From Rhypophila decipiens (Eukaryota > Ascomycota > Sordariomycetes > Sordariales > Naviculisporaceae), in assembly GCA_033297075.1 (NCBI GenBank), contig MU858167.1, positions 1 through 64,000 of the forward strand: DNA of 64,000 bases, written 5' to 3'. Each line of letters begins with the position of its first letter. Within the stretch, counting starts at the first letter, position 1. This document shows positions 45,888 through 58,412 of this stretch, one piece after another. The notes under the pieces are model-generated. The model was given only the letters and a program-made list of their open reading frames with translations. It was not told where the DNA came from and searched no databases. The translations under genes and the position numbers were made by a program.

Positions 45888-48717
45888 TCATCGCCGGTTC
45901 TCCAGCTCAACCCCGTCTTCATCATCCACCAAGTCGTCCTCAGTCCCGTCCAAAATCCGTCCATTGCCAGCCGTCGTCCCCCTGTCCCTCAGTAGAGCAC
46001 TCCTATCCTGCTCTAGTGAATCGCGGAGACGTATTCTGCCACCTGATGCGCTCGATACCTTATCCGACACCCACCCGGCGGCCCGTGATATCAAGACCCA
46101 GAGCTTTTCTTGGCCCTCGTCAAGATGAGAGTCGTCTCGTGGGTTCTCAGCCGCTTCGACCTTGAACTGGTACTTCAGACAGTCCTTCACCGTGACAAGA
46201 CCCGCCAGTTGGCCGTGGTATTCTATAAGAATCACCCGAGGTCCAATCTTGCGGAAGAGCTCCATGACGGTCTCCAAAGGCAGCCTGGGGTGCACAGAGA
46301 CAGGCGTAGTATCTACATAACGGCTAAAGTCGATGGACGTGGATGATGTCGAGTCAAAATTGATGGTTGCTGACTGGCTCATGGGCGTGATGGCGGAATC
46401 CAGTCCTGATGAAGAAATGGCAAAAGTGCACTTGGCCAAGGGGCTGAGCGAGCGCTCTCGTTTGACACGATCAACTGCATATCGCAGTTCTGTGCGGCCA
46501 ATATATCCTACCAATATTTTGGAATGCTCGTCCTCGACAATGGGGAACCCCTGGTAGCTATCCTTGGACAGCAGCTGCTCGACCGCTTGCAGCGTCATCC
46601 CGGCAGTGGGAATCGAGACCACATCTGTGATCATGACCCTGGAGACGGGGACCCCAAAGTTGTGCTCCTCCTTGTTGTCGAGATAGGGGAAACCGCTGAA
46701 CCAAATCATGCGGTCAGCGATGCCGCCCTTCCCAAACAACTCGCTGACAGCCTTGGTGACACCGACAACGATCATGGTGGGCAGGATGTAGTCTAGTGCG
46801 CCCGTCAACTCAAACATAATAACGACAACCGAGACAGTGATGTGCATGATACCGCTTAGAGCAGCTGCGGCACCGAGGAAGGCGTAGGTTCCAGGGGTGA
46901 TGCAGGGTACGTCTGGCTGGCAGGCCGAGAAAAAGACGCTCTGGGGGTTCGCGTCGTACAGTGCCTGGACAACGATGCCCACAGACCTCCCAAAGGCCGC
47001 ACCGATGGCCATTGAGGGAACAAAGATGCCCGCTGGCACCTTGCACCCGTAGGATATGATGACGAAAAAGGTGCGGACGACGGTGGCGAGGAGCAAGGAC
47101 AAGACGTTGCGTAATCGGTGCTCGCTCTCACAGAGCCCTTGATAGTCCTCGGCGCCTTCGCACTCGAGGAAGAGGATCTCCATGCTCTCGGTCATGTCGA
47201 TCCTTAGGAAGCTGTTTGGGTAGCAGACGATAGCTGTAGCTGCGGCCAATAGGGTGGCTTCGAGAATGGCATAATTGGCCAAGTACTTCTTACGAAAAGC
47301 CTGAGCTCTAAGATTCCACTTCATCACCAGAGCGCCGTACAAGCCGCCAAAAACGCCAAGGATGATGTAGAAGACCACCTCAAAAAAGTGCCATGATCGG
47401 TCGTACTTGACCTGGAACATGACGAGTTGCCCTGTGCGGAATGGATTCATGGCAGCTAGTACAGCGGTGGCGACGAGAGCGCAAAAGTAGCTCCGCCACA
47501 GAGTCTTGAGAGGGAAGTAACTCGACATCTCTTCGAGAGAGAACAAGACGCCCCCGATAGGGCTGCCGAATGCAACAGCCACGCCAGCAGCCGCGCAGGC
47601 ACTGAGGATCTCTCTCGTTTTAGACGCATTCCTCCTGTACTTGGTAAAAAGCCGAGAGATGACGTTTCCGGTACAGACAGCGTAGTGCACGCTGGGTCCT
47701 TCTTTGCCGACCGACAGGCCGGAGCCGATGGCGAGCGGTAAGGCGACCGACTTGATCACCAAAGTCCAGAATCCCAGGAATCCTTTCATGACGAAGCCCG
47801 CAATGATGCACTTGATCTCGGATATTCCAGACCCGGCAGCATAAGGGGCATATGACCTGACAAGGGTGGCAGATGTGCATGCGAAGATTGTCTGCAACCT
47901 GTCAGTATATTACTGCATCGGATGAAAGCTCTCTTCAAGTAGATACTCACAGCGAAGGCGATGTATATGATATAGTTGACTGGCGCAATACCGGTCCAGC
48001 GGTGCCAATCAGCGCAGCCGTTGTCTTCCCCCATACAGCAGAAGTTTTCGTTCAGATAGAAGGCCGTCGTGCAGTATCCGAGCTTGATGTCGGCCAGCCA
48101 TTCGGTTATAATGTTGAGAAAAGCCGCATTGAGTCCAATTGCTGCGCCGATGATTGTAACCACAATCCAGCCCTGTGCAGCGTCGTAGGACTCCCGCAAC
48201 CTGTGTCTCCAGTCGAGCTGCCCCGAGTCGAAAAGGCCGGCGTGCTTTTTCCGCCTCGACTTTCTTCGTAGCTGTTCTCGCGCCGCATCTTGTACCCAAT
48301 CTAACCGGCCGCTCCTGTTAGCAACTCGCTGGCAGCTTTGACGTTATTCCCAAGGGGCGCGCAGTAGCGGGACGCCGAGAGCCATACCTATAGTAGTAAA
48401 ATCCTGGGATATACGTTAGTAAAACGAGTTCAGTAAGCTTCACAGACGAGGTGTTTGCCCACCTCGTAACGCTTGATCTTTGCGATCTCCTCCTCTATTT
48501 GGTGTTCCGCAGCAATCCCGTGCCCATTGTCGTTTTGCACCTCTCCGCGCTCTGCCGTCGACACTGCGAATGACAATCTAGACCCGACTGACGGACGGCG
48601 AAGTGTTCCTTGCCTTGCCGAAGCCGTAGCCGTTGTAGTTGAGCCAGAAGCAGAGGCGAAAGAGGCCGATCGCAATTGGGAGCTCATGCCGCCCTGCCCG
48701 CCCCTCGATGGCATCAT
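45888..48717 (-). CDS. CLC-family chloride/proton exchanger with CBS domains, 874 aa
   Basis: Intracellular Cl-/H+ antiporter of the Gef1/ClC-3-5 branch, supporting acidification and ion balance of Golgi, endosome or vacuole. Exons 48717-48463, 48403-48388 (16-base micro-exon), 48300-47951 and 47891-45888. The micro-exon restores DFTTIDWVQDAARE. Signature motifs: GSGISE (227-232), GKEGP (gating Glu271), SLEEM containing the proton-pathway Glu (327/328), which supports exchange rather than a channel, and AGIFVPS. Two C-terminal CBS domains follow, beginning near SRVMITDVVSIP and VDTTPVSVHPRLP. The N-terminal 110 residues are Ser/Arg-rich and cytosolic; the C-tail ends acidic. The start is one of two adjacent ATGs. 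It is divergent from the histone-fold gene, with a MITE between. Confidence 0.95.
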
Positions 48718-49642
48718 CTCTGTCGCATTTGCTTTTGTGGGTATCTATCCTCTTCGCTTGACCGGGGATCTCGAGCGGAGGCCGTGGTAGTTCGTTACGA
48801 TATGGCTGGGAGCTGGAATCGTGGTCGTAGTCGTGGCGCAATTATTCAATTCATTGGCAAGGTCGGTCGAGATCAAGTAGAATACTGTACCAAAGCTGGA
48901 CAATGGAAGAGCTCAGCTGCGCTGCAAGGCTGACCACTGTCCGCTAAAGGTGCCGCCTCATCGCTTTGATTGGCGCTGACAGCTCAGGCTTACAGGGCTC
49001 CGAAGCTTAAATCCTGGCCACCGGTCCCCTAGATTTAGTGGGTTCCACGGCTGATGTGGACACTGAGCAACTGAGTGCTCTTACAGTCAACCCCCTGTTT
49101 GATTGTTAGCGTAGTTCTCTGGCCAGGGTCCACCTCCCCGTTTCACACTTTAATAGAAAAACAAATAGAAAAGATATTTTAAAGCAGGAAAATAGATAAT
49201 TTGAACAGAAAGGTCAAGAAGAGCTGAATCTTACTGAACTTTTTCTGTAAAATCGGCCATTTGGCTAGAAAGTTATGATCTTAGGTGGTCAGAGTACCGC
49301 AGAGTACCGCGCTAACAATCAAACAGGGGGTTGACTGTACACGTGTACAGCACTTACCAAGAGTCGCGTCCTAACGCGTCAAGTCATCTTGCACCTGACT
49401 TCTGAGAGGTTCCTCATCTCTCATCTCAGCTTCTCACTCTCACCACAAAGCAAAATAGACTCGACCCCGCTCGTTCGTCCACGAGAATACATCTTTCTCT
49501 ATCACAGCACCATCGTAACTCAGAGCATCGGTCTTGAGCACCGAAAATTTCCCACAGATATCTTCTCGGTCGTTTTCCTCCCGACCCCTAAGAGTCTCAA
49601 GAACACTATAAAAAAAACAGCACACCGGCTCCCTTTGCCAAA
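48718..49642. promoter_or_regulatory. Divergent promoter region containing a MITE
   Basis: The 925-base space between the CLC and Dpb3-like start codons must contain both promoters. About a quarter of it is a TA-flanked inverted-repeat element (49084-49337). No other gene is present. Confidence 0.5.
49084..49337. mobile_element. Tc1/mariner (pogo/Fot-like) MITE, 254 bp
   Basis: Perfect 28-base terminal inverted repeats begin CAGTCAACCCCCTGTTTGAT and end in GTTAGCG. They are flanked on both sides by TA (49082-49083 and 49338-49339), the target duplication of Tc1/mariner elements. The CAGT start resembles Fot1/pogo ends. Weaker similarity continues to about 55 bases from each end. The centre is A-rich and has no coding capacity. 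Perfect ends suggest recent activity. Confidence 0.93.
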
Positions 49643-50460
49643 ATGCCATACAACACCACAGCCATCCCCCCTCGAAAGGAGGTTACAGGCCAGACACAGT
49701 TGCCTCGTATGTTTGTTCTCATCTCGATGACAAAATCTATCCATTCCTTGATGATACCTCATGCTAACAACAACACAGTGACCAGAGTGAAAAAGATCAT
49801 ATCCGTAGACCCAGATGTAAACATTTGCTCCAATAATGCCGCCTTTGTGATAACTCTCGCAACTGTGAGTCCACCCCAAGGTCCTCTCTCTCTCAAAAAA
49901 AGCAGCTCTCTAATGAACCAAGCCAAACAGGAAATGTTCATCCAACACCTTGCAACAGAAGCGCACAACATGGCCAAGCTAGAACGCAAACCACGCCGAA
50001 ACATCCAATACAAAGACCTAGGTACGTACTTTCTTTTACCTCCTCCTTGCCATGTCGATAATCCAAACTAATCCCCCTCAAAGCCAACACAGTGTCCCAC
50101 AACGACAACCTCGAATTCCTAGAGGACATCGTGCCCAAAACGGCCCCCTTCAAGGCGGTAAAAGCCCAAGCAGCTCTGACACGCGCCAAAGTCAAGGGTG
50201 AAAAGCCCGCGGCCGGGGCCGGGGCAGACCACCACCAGAATGGGGATGGAGGCGTTTTGCCCTTGGTGGTCAACGGCAGCGATTCTCCTCCCAGCAGGGC
50301 CAACGGCGGCAGCACTACCAACGGCATCGGTCGGCGTGGCGTCCTCGCGTCGACAGAGACGGAGGATCCCAATACTCAGCTGGAACTGGAAATGAGGCAG
50401 GCACAGCATCATCTTCATTCACATTCGAATGGAGATGGGGATGTTCACATGACTGGTTGA
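49643..50460 (+). CDS. dpb3: Histone-fold protein, POLE4/Dpb3-CHRAC type, 205 aa
   Basis: Small nuclear protein with a CBF/NF-Y (NF-YC-like) histone fold, as in the Dpb3 subunit of DNA polymerase epsilon and CHRAC remodelling complexes. Exons 49643-49706, 49779-49864, 49931-50021 and 50084-50460. The fold spans about residues 22-105: TRVKKIISVDPDVNICS, AAFVITLATEMFIQHLA, then RNIQYKDLANTVSHNDNLEFLEDIVPKT. The last acceptor was placed at CAAAG/CC rather than at ACAG nearby because it restores KDLANTVSHND. The C-terminal 85 residues are Gly/Asn/His-rich and probably disordered. Which complex it belongs to cannot be decided from sequence alone; the gene symbol is by family resemblance. Confidence 0.85.
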
Positions 50461-50926
50461 GTTTTTTTGTTTGTTTGTATTTGGTAGTAGTTTTATTTTG
50501 TTATTCTTGGTTTGACGGCCTCGGTCGTTAAAGAGTTTGCCGTCCAAGAAATATGAAAAGTCACCTATCCAAGGTGTTGGGCAGCGGGGAGGTTGTTAGC
50601 TAGTCTGATGTCAGATCCCAGCAGCCCATGTTGATAGCACGCCAGAGACCCCATCTCCTGGCTGATACCGATTCAAGTATCTTTCTCCCCAGTGACTGTT
50701 CTTGTGTGGTGACATTCCCAGACCTGTTGTGTGCTGCACTCGCAGCATATTCGTCAGCTGCTAGGGGCGGCAAGCAGACTATTGCTTTCAAGCCGTGGAG
50801 AAACTGAATGGCATCATCCATCAAGGCGGCCCGTCGTGAGATAGGACTACAGGAATCAACGACTGCCATGCCAGCCTCAAGTACGTCTCTCCCATCGTCG
50901 ACATCTGCAAAGCAACCCATGCCTGT
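50461..50926. other. Convergent gap
   Basis: Lies between the 3' ends of the histone-fold gene and the U2 A' gene. It contains a TTTG-repeat-like stretch after the stop codon. No gene seen. Confidence 0.4.
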
Positions 50927-52006
50927 CTACTCCTCCATGGCATCGCCGTCCCCAGCCAAGATTCCAGCAGGGATCCTTCCTTCCATAAAACTCCTCTCCA
51001 GCCTCTCAATCTCCTCCATACTGGTTGCCTTGTTTACTATCTCTGCCAGCTTCTTCTTTTCCTCCTCGGTCAATTTCAGTCGGGCGATCTTTGACGTTTT
51101 CGTTTGGTCAGTAGCGCCGTTGGCCGAAGCGCCGACGCCGAAATTCTTGGACTTGACGCCCATAATCTGTGGTACAAAAGTGATTAGAGTTTGATAGGCA
51201 TTGCGAGGACGGGCGGGAAATACCTTTTGCGCCAGCTCGGTGGGATTCTCGGCCGTGCCGAAGAGCTCCTTGGCTTCGGTGCGCTCAGAATCCTTCACTT
51301 TCTTGAAATCGAAAAAGCGAACAGTCGGGCAGCGCCAAATGACCCAGAGTCGGTAGTGCTGTGCAAATCGGGTAATGAACCCTCCGGTTAGCACTCATAT
51401 CCTCCATTCCCAAGCGTTAAACAAACACACCTCTTTCTTCGTGACCGGATTATCGATCATGGTCAGATGTGTGAGTCTCGGAAACTCGCCGAGGACATCG
51501 AGGTCCGACAGCTCCGCAAGCTGGTTCGAAGTGAGATTGACATTCTTCAGGGACGGGATCGCCATGGGGAGCGTCGGCTGGATGGTCGCGATCTTGTTGC
51601 GAGCGAGGAGAATGGTTGTGAGGCGGGGCGAGAGTGGGATATTGCCCAGGACATGGATGTCATTGTCGGTAAGGTCGATGGCCTCGAGGGGCTACCGAGT
51701 GCTCAGCTCTGTTAGTATACTATGTGCAGTTACTGAACCACCAGCTGGGAAGAAGAGTGGACAGGAAGGAAGCTTACCCCGGCGACGCCCAGATTCTCAA
51801 TGGCGGGAATGCGATGTCCTGTTTCCAGAGAGAGAAAAGAATACAAAAGTTCATATCAACTGCTCATCTTGACACAAGCGAATAGTATCTGCTCTTTTCG
51901 AGTTTAATACAAGATGAAACATACCTCGGAGATCGATCTCGCGCTCCTTGAGCGGGTTCAGGTAGGTGAGCGAGTTGCCGATGAGGTCTGCCGTGAGCCT
52001 CACCAT
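50927..52006 (-). CDS. lea1: U2 small nuclear ribonucleoprotein A' (LRR protein), 252 aa
   Basis: Spliceosomal protein that binds U2 snRNA stem-loop IV together with U2B''. Five exons: 52006-51925, 51818-51778, 51691-51431, 51358-51224 and 51166-50927. The first two-thirds is a leucine-rich-repeat domain: MVRLTADLIGNSLTYLNP, the LEAIDLTDNDI repeat, TTILLARNKI, KNVNLTSNQL and THLTMIDNPVTKKEHYR, capped by WVIWRCPTVRFFDFKKVKDSER. Restoring LAQKIMGVKSKNF at the exon 4/5 junction confirms the acceptor. The C-terminal helical tail (LTEEEKKKLAEIVNKAT to RLERSFMEGRIPAG) is conserved in orthologues. Length is typical of the family. It is convergent with the histone-fold gene and co-directional with VPS15 upstream. 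Confidence 0.95.
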
Positions 52007-52797
52007 TTTGGCGGCGGTGGTGGTTTGCGACGGTGGGAAACTCGAAGCTCACTTATCGCAGCAGCGACCTAGCGAGCGAGAAACTGCTTTGCTTTCGATT
52101 CTCCGGACCGTTGCGCGTGATGTTGAACTGGTGGAGGAGAAAGTTCGTATCGAGGACGTTGTCAAGATTCGCCGTTCGGCCTTGTTGACCCGGGATTGTT
52201 TGTTTCTGGTGGCGGGGTGATAGATGAAAGCAAGACGCGCCAAAGTCGGCGCAGACGTTCAAGAAGCTTCAAAAAGTTTAAGTGGAGACCGGGCTGGACA
52301 GCGGTGTCCACCCGGACCCGCCAACGCGGGGTGCCCCACAGTGTGACATCGTCGGCTCCACCTGGACGCCGTTGAAACGGTTTGAAACGACGGGTACGAA
52401 CCGGTATCCGTACACCGTATAGAACATCACACACAGTATCCGACATCGCCAGACTACAATATCCATATATATAACTCATATCTAGGGGTAGACTTGTTTC
52501 CAAGGACTAGAGATACCGATAGATCTGAGGGACGTATGTGCAGCTCAGCAAGTAACAACATTTACAATGCAATGAACAGCTCAGACGCGAAAGTTATTTG
52601 TTATTCGTTACGGTATATTCGGTCCAGTGGCATCTTCTAACATAAAGCACACCTCAAGTCTATAAGCGCAGTACTACATCCGGATACAATACAAGCTGCC
52701 CACCCATTGTCATCTGTACAGGTCTAACAACTCCCATGCCACTTGGGCTCGCTGGGACGGGACTTGAATCGTCGTGGCTCTCGAGTTGCTCCCTTTC
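52007..52797. other. Gap between VPS15 3' end and U2 A' promoter
   Basis: It should contain the U2 A' promoter and the VPS15 3' UTR. No conserved frame, RNA or repeat was recognised. Confidence 0.4.
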
Positions 52798-55700
52798 CTA
52801 CTTGAAAACAAAAACGACGCCACTCCGATCAACCGACACCGTCATGCGATACGGCACCTCCAAGACCGCAACATCGGTAATAGCATCCAGATGACTCTTA
52901 AGCAACTGCTGCTGTTGAAGCGACATAACGCTCGATCGATGACTCCTACTCACGGTCCCCTTACCCGGCCTAGAGCCGCCAGCAGGACTTCCTGTGGCAG
53001 AGGAAGGCCCATTCGCACCCGCTGTCGTCGAACCAGGCTTCCCGGGTAGTCTCTCGGTATTCAAGGTCATCGACGTATTCGGGTGGCTCGCTGTGAAGGT
53101 CGGTCTGCCCTCGTCCGGCTGCAGGCCACTGTACACCAGGCTGTTCTCAATGCGCGATATATCCCAGAACCGTAACTTCTTGTCCGATCCTGCTGTGATG
53201 ATATAGGCATGTCGGACCTCTCGCTGCCCGTCTGTTACTTCGGAGCCCACGACCATGGCACGCACGCCGCGGTCCGCATTGCCCGTGGCAGAGGGCTCGA
53301 TGTTCGTGGCAAACCGACCCAGCATTCCCTCGGGTTTGTCCTCGTCAACTTCCCAAGCCTCGTACCCGCGGGGACCTTCCTTGTTGCGGCCGACTCGATA
53401 GATCTCTCGGCAAAGAGTACGTTCCAAGTCCCACACAGTCACCTCCCCTTGTCCCGTACCTCCAGCCACACATACCCACCTCCCCCTGCCCTTAGCAGGA
53501 TGAACGCAGAGTCGGTAGATGGACCCTTTCCCTGGCACGCCCCAACCCTTCAACCGTACCTTAAACCTGAGATCCCACAAGTCTAGCACGCCATGCGAGG
53601 TTCCAAGAACCAGCCAATTCTTCTTGCGATCGACGCAGAAACATGTTGGGGTCCCATGGTGTACCGGATTCTCAAGCCTGAACAGCAGGGACATGGTGCG
53701 CAGTTCAATGCCGACTATCCCAGACCTGTTCGTTGCGAGTACCAACACCGAGTTCCCTTCGTGCCTAAAGTGCTCGCACCAGACAGCACACTCGCCTTCT
53801 GGCAGCTGGTATGGTTCCCGAACAAGTCCGAGCCGCGGATACCGGATGCCGGAATTGCCGCTAGAATGCGATTCAAGCGATTCGACCCTGACAACGTGGA
53901 CACTACCGTCGCTGGCGCAACTGACAAAGGAATGGGTATTCTCGATAAAGCAAAGGGCGAGTACCTTGGCGCCAGAGCCATGTCGGTGAGTAAGCCGAGC
54001 GCGATGTGTAATGTTCCTTTCCAGCCTTCCCGTGTCCCATACCTTGACACACCCATCGTCACCACCGGTCAAGAAGAACTGGTGGTCTGGAGCGGCGACA
54101 AGGCGGTTAATGGCCCCGACATGTTCAGAGAATGTTGCGACAAGCTCTCCGCCAGGCCTCCAACCCGGATCAGGCCGATCTGTCTTCTGATTATTGGGCT
54201 TTTGGTTGGCCGTCTTGGTACCCGCTTTGTCACCAGAAATTGAGGCCACATATGGGCCAAATACGGCATCGCCCTGGTTAATTTTATCTTGATACATAGA
54301 ATCCAGCAATTTGAGAATGCTAGGATCGTTGCCAGTGTAATTGTGATTAGCCCGAAATCTGTTCTTGGTGTATGGCGAGTTGGCTTCAGATTCAGCGGGC
54401 GAGGCAGTTGAAGACTGTGTTTGGACAAACGGCACTTCAACTTGGCCAAATGCATTGGTCTCAGTAGTACCTGTTTCCGGGACAGATTTGCCGCCGTCTT
54501 TGCGGTTCATGAGGCTCATTGCACTAGACTGATGTCTCAGCCCCCGTCTCGTCGAATACGGCACGTCTTGGACAGATCCTTGATCGTCTCCGGGGGGTAG
54601 GTGATTAGAAGATGGTCGACGTGATGCAACTCCAGATGGAGGAGCTGAACTTCCATCGAGCGGACGCCTGCCATCTGTTGGCATGGGTGATACACCGTCG
54701 CGGTTGTTAAGCCGTGACATGTGGCTGTTGATGGCCGCTCGCTTTCTTTTGCCGACGGGATCATCGATCGTCATCGATGCGTCAAAAAGCGCCTCCTTGA
54801 TCGTCCTTGGTGCACCAGAGTCCTGATCGAGTGAGTCAGGAGGCTGCTGAGGTTGTTCGTCGTCAAAGATGACGGTCTGTAGAGTGATTCCCATGGGCCG
54901 TAGGTCTATCTTGCTATTAAGGGGGTTCGGCGCGACGCTGTCTGTCCCTGACGAGTCTCGCGCTTTGATTTGGCTTAACCGCCATATGAACTCCCTCAGC
55001 ACAAGCAGTTTTGGCTCGTCTTCTTGAGACAGCCCCAAGTTGCGCAATTTGTTCAGCCACTGCTCGTCCTCCTCGTTTTTAGGTATCCTGCTCAGAGCTT
55101 GGGGATTCCTGTCCACTTGACCTCGAGTGACAGATATGGCGGCATCACGGAACTTCCGGAGAGATTTCCAAAAGTCTCCCCTCTCGGCCTTCGATGCCCA
55201 CAGTAAGGCCTGGTCAAAGACAGACCGTGACAATGGTCTTTGCAATGCATCTAAAAGGTCAAGCTCTGAAAAGTCGGTGAGCCGGTGTGGTTTGAGGTAC
55301 GGCCTAACTTGTGGGTAAACAAGAACCCTGAGGTATGCTGGGCTGAAGAACCGTTTCCCCGCTGCGATGAACTCGGCCGCGGACTCGCGGATCCAAATGT
55401 TAGGATGCATTGTGAAGCGGGCTACGGAGCCAAGAAGTTCGAGGAAAGTTTGTTTGCTCAGCAAGCCCAAGTTTGCCAGGTCGGCTAGGGAGTGTAACGC
55501 CCCATGGACCACATACTCTTCAGGGTCCGTGACAGCCTGGATCATCAGGGGTAATATAAAAGTTTCGAGTGTGCTGCTCCCCAGGAAGGCCGATATTCCA
55601 ACAATGGTATCAAGGAATGCACACTTTAGCATCCAATCTCTGTCGTTCAGGTACGTGTTCAGGTGTGTTAATATGATGTCGTTCGCTTGTGAAACGCCGA

Positions 55701-57544
55701 AAAATATGCACAAGTCAGGGACAGAGCTCAAAAATGCTCGCCGTACGAAGGGATCAGGATCCTCGATCAAGAATTTGGTATGGAGTTCGAAGAGGTCCGC
55801 CAAGTCCTGGCGGGTGTCATCGAAGATTCCGTCGAAAGCATTCTCCGTTCCATGACCAGGTTCGACTTCCGGGTCTGCAACTGCCGCAGAGCCCTCTGCC
55901 CTCAGTGTCGCAGCCATTGCCAGGAAGCGATCGGCCGTTGTTGCGAGCCTCCCAATGACAGATGCGTAGGTAGATCTGACGACCGGGCTCGGGGTCTTTT
56001 GGCCCATCAGTACAGTACTCTGCATCCTTGGCAATACGTATTCTAAGAATATCTGAGAGTTGATGGGAGTGACGACCTTTACAAGGTCCAGAAGCTGTGT
56101 TATGGATTTGATGGCGTTAACAACCACCATGTCGGATTTGTCAGAAAGTAGGGCTATTAAATACGGCAGTACGCGGTCCAACTTGGCCTCGTCGGTGAGC
56201 CGCTCTGCGAAAGCAAGCATGATGTCGCACGCTTTTATTTTGGCAGTAGCACGCGCCGTGTTTCGGACAGACGAGACGATCAACGTCAGGAATATCAGCG
56301 TCCCATCGTCAGCGGCGGGCTGTTTAGTCTTGGATATGTAATGTTCGTTGTTTGGAATATTCGAACGGATGGGAAAGTGCCGTAGGCCAAGCCGTGGAGC
56401 GAGTTGCGTTTCGGGAGGCTGTTTCTGCTCAATTGGATATCCAAGAAGGGAGGAAATCTTGTCGAAGTCGAGCCAAACACGCTCGATCCTGTGGTCCGCC
56501 TCGCCAAAATGCTTTACCGCCGACCCGTAGGAATATTGCGGCGACGACAGGTCGGTAATCAATTCCATGTACTGGTGTAAGACGCTATCAAAGTACTGCG
56601 GGAACACCTTTCCCTTCCAGAAGTCCAAGTATTGCCCGGCCGAATAGCGCTTTTCTGGATCGAGCTGGATCATGTGGGCAATCATTTCTCTGACGTCTTT
56701 ATCAGCGATGCGACTCAGGTGTGATATGCTTGGATCGTATTCGCCCTTTCGATATTTGAAGAGCTGGCTGAGGCTGAAGATGGGAGTCTCGAGGAAGAGT
56801 TCTGCGATGACACACCCCGCGCTGAACACATCCATTGCCCATGTGACCTTTGCATTTGGGTCTGCCTCCTGCCCTTGGGGTATGAACCTCTCCGGTGCCA
56901 AGTAGCAGGTCCGACGGCCTGAAGTGTCGAAGAAGTAGGAGAAGTCGGCTGGATTGTCTTCGGGCAGCATGACCCTCTTGAACGACGATGAGAAATCCGA
57001 CAAGTATAACCAGTTCCAGGACGTCACGAGGGTGTTCTCGGTCTTGATATCACCATGATAGATGTCCTTGGCGTGGCAGTCGCTCAACGCGCGCAGAAGC
57101 TGGAAAGCCAGCCATTTCTTCTCGATGTCTTCTAGGAAGGGTCTGGTGCTCAGCCGGTCGTAGAGGGAGTTGTAGCAAAACTGACGGACAAGGTATCCAT
57201 TCGTCTCCGTCTCGATTGCTCGTTGATACGGGAGTGCGTTTGGAATACCGGCAAGTGCTTTCCGCTCGCCTGTGCGTGCATGCCGGATTAGCTCAACAAC
57301 GGCGTCCATACTCCAGGGCAGACATCTGCTTACGGATGATATCCTTCTTGTATTCCTCCAGCGACATAGGGTACGGTTTTATGAGCACCTTCACAAGTAC
57401 AACGCCATCATGATTCCTTGCACGGATGCTCTTCATGAAGCGGGCAGCGCCGATCGACTTCTCGTACACCAGGTCGCTCAACTCTGGAACATCGATGCCA
57501 GCAGCCCCGGCTGGGGGGGCTGCAAGAGAAAACCCCTGGCCCAT
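52798..57544 (-). CDS. vps15: VPS15, regulatory protein kinase-like subunit of the class III PI3-kinase, 1560 aa
   Basis: Scaffold/regulator of VPS34 in autophagy and endosome-to-vacuole sorting. Exons 57544-57334 and 57269-52798, with a 64-base intron (GTAAGC donor, GCTAAT branch, CACAG acceptor) that restores KKDIIRERKALAGIPNAL. The N-terminus MGQGFS supplies Gly2 for myristoylation. The kinase-like domain covers about residues 25-310: Lys52, HGDIKTEN (142-149), Asp162 in DFSSS where most kinases have DFG, and YLAPERF. HEAT-like repeats occupy about 380-800 (for example LPYLIALLSDKSDMVVVNAI). A long disordered Ser/Pro/Arg linker follows. The C-terminal WD40 propeller begins near GELVATFSEHVGAINRL and ends at TVSVDRSGVVFVFK. 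All hallmarks and the length fit VPS15. Confidence 0.97.
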
Positions 57545-58412
57545 TCTTCAACTCGCCAACTACCTGAGATCGAAGGCCGGGAGGGTGTTGTGCATTTTGG
57601 GACTGGGACGGGAGGGTCGGGTCTTGGACTGTGGCTACAGCGGTTCGTGCACGAGTACCGATGAGCTGCGATTTATCAGAGATTTTATCTATCGGTCGAT
57701 CGCGTCAATATCACAAGGTGGTTCGAGTAAAAAGTTGTAGATGGCAAGCAAGATTTAAACAAAGGCGACCAGACAGGCCTTTGAGTGCCGATTGTAGTGG
57801 CAGGCGACCAGCATCCGTCAGCTGCCGGCTACAGTGTCTCGGGGCAGGACCTCTGGCGGTTCAGGTGAGGAATGACGCAGCAGCGTCGCCAATCAAAGTC
57901 ACTGTGGGAGATAAGATATCGCTAGCTCCCCCACATTTCAAAGGGAAGCTTTCAGCCCTACAGACCTAGAGGGCTGGGGTGTATTGTCCAAGTCAGGATA
58001 TCAAGAAAACATATTGTTGTAAGAACATCTCAACCAAAAGGTTCGCAAACTATAGGGATTCCATATTCGACTAGAAAATGTGACAACTATTTGTACAGAA
58101 CAAGACGCTAGAACCTGCTTCAGAACCAAGTGCTGCTTTGGTGCTGCATCTTGATGTCAATCGGCAAACGAAATGGTATTGGCTAACCCCACCCACCTTA
58201 AAGAGGGATTAATCATGGCCCCTCCCCTTTCTGGATCTTCGGATCTTCCGCTCTCGATTGCATGAACATATACCCCTAGAGTATCTGATGAGTTGTCTTA
58301 ATACTCGACCTCGAGTCACTGTACAGTAGTTTCCCAGGTTATTCATCTCAACTTTGGAAGTCTACCTGGAGATACTAGATCTTACCCCTTGGTGATAATC
58401 TGGCGGTGCAAC
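57545..58412. promoter_or_regulatory. Divergent VPS15/CnxE promoter region
   Basis: 868 bases separate the two start codons. No open frame is supportable. The region contains both promoters but no element I can name. Confidence 0.45.

Noticed and set aside
50090..50100. Alternative acceptor ACAG/TG for the last exon of the histone-fold gene
   Set aside because: It keeps the frame but deletes ANT from the conserved KDLANTVSHND; the upstream CAAAG acceptor restores it.
52798..57309. Several 60-220-codon frames opposite VPS15, CnxE and the MFS genes
   Set aside because: They are shadows of G/C-biased third positions in real genes, without motifs or own promoters.
57270..57333. Apparent frameshift splitting VPS15 after residue 70
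   Set aside because: A 64-base intron with GTAAGC donor, GCTAAT branch and CACAG acceptor joins the two frames and restores conserved sequence (DIIRERKALAGIPNAL).
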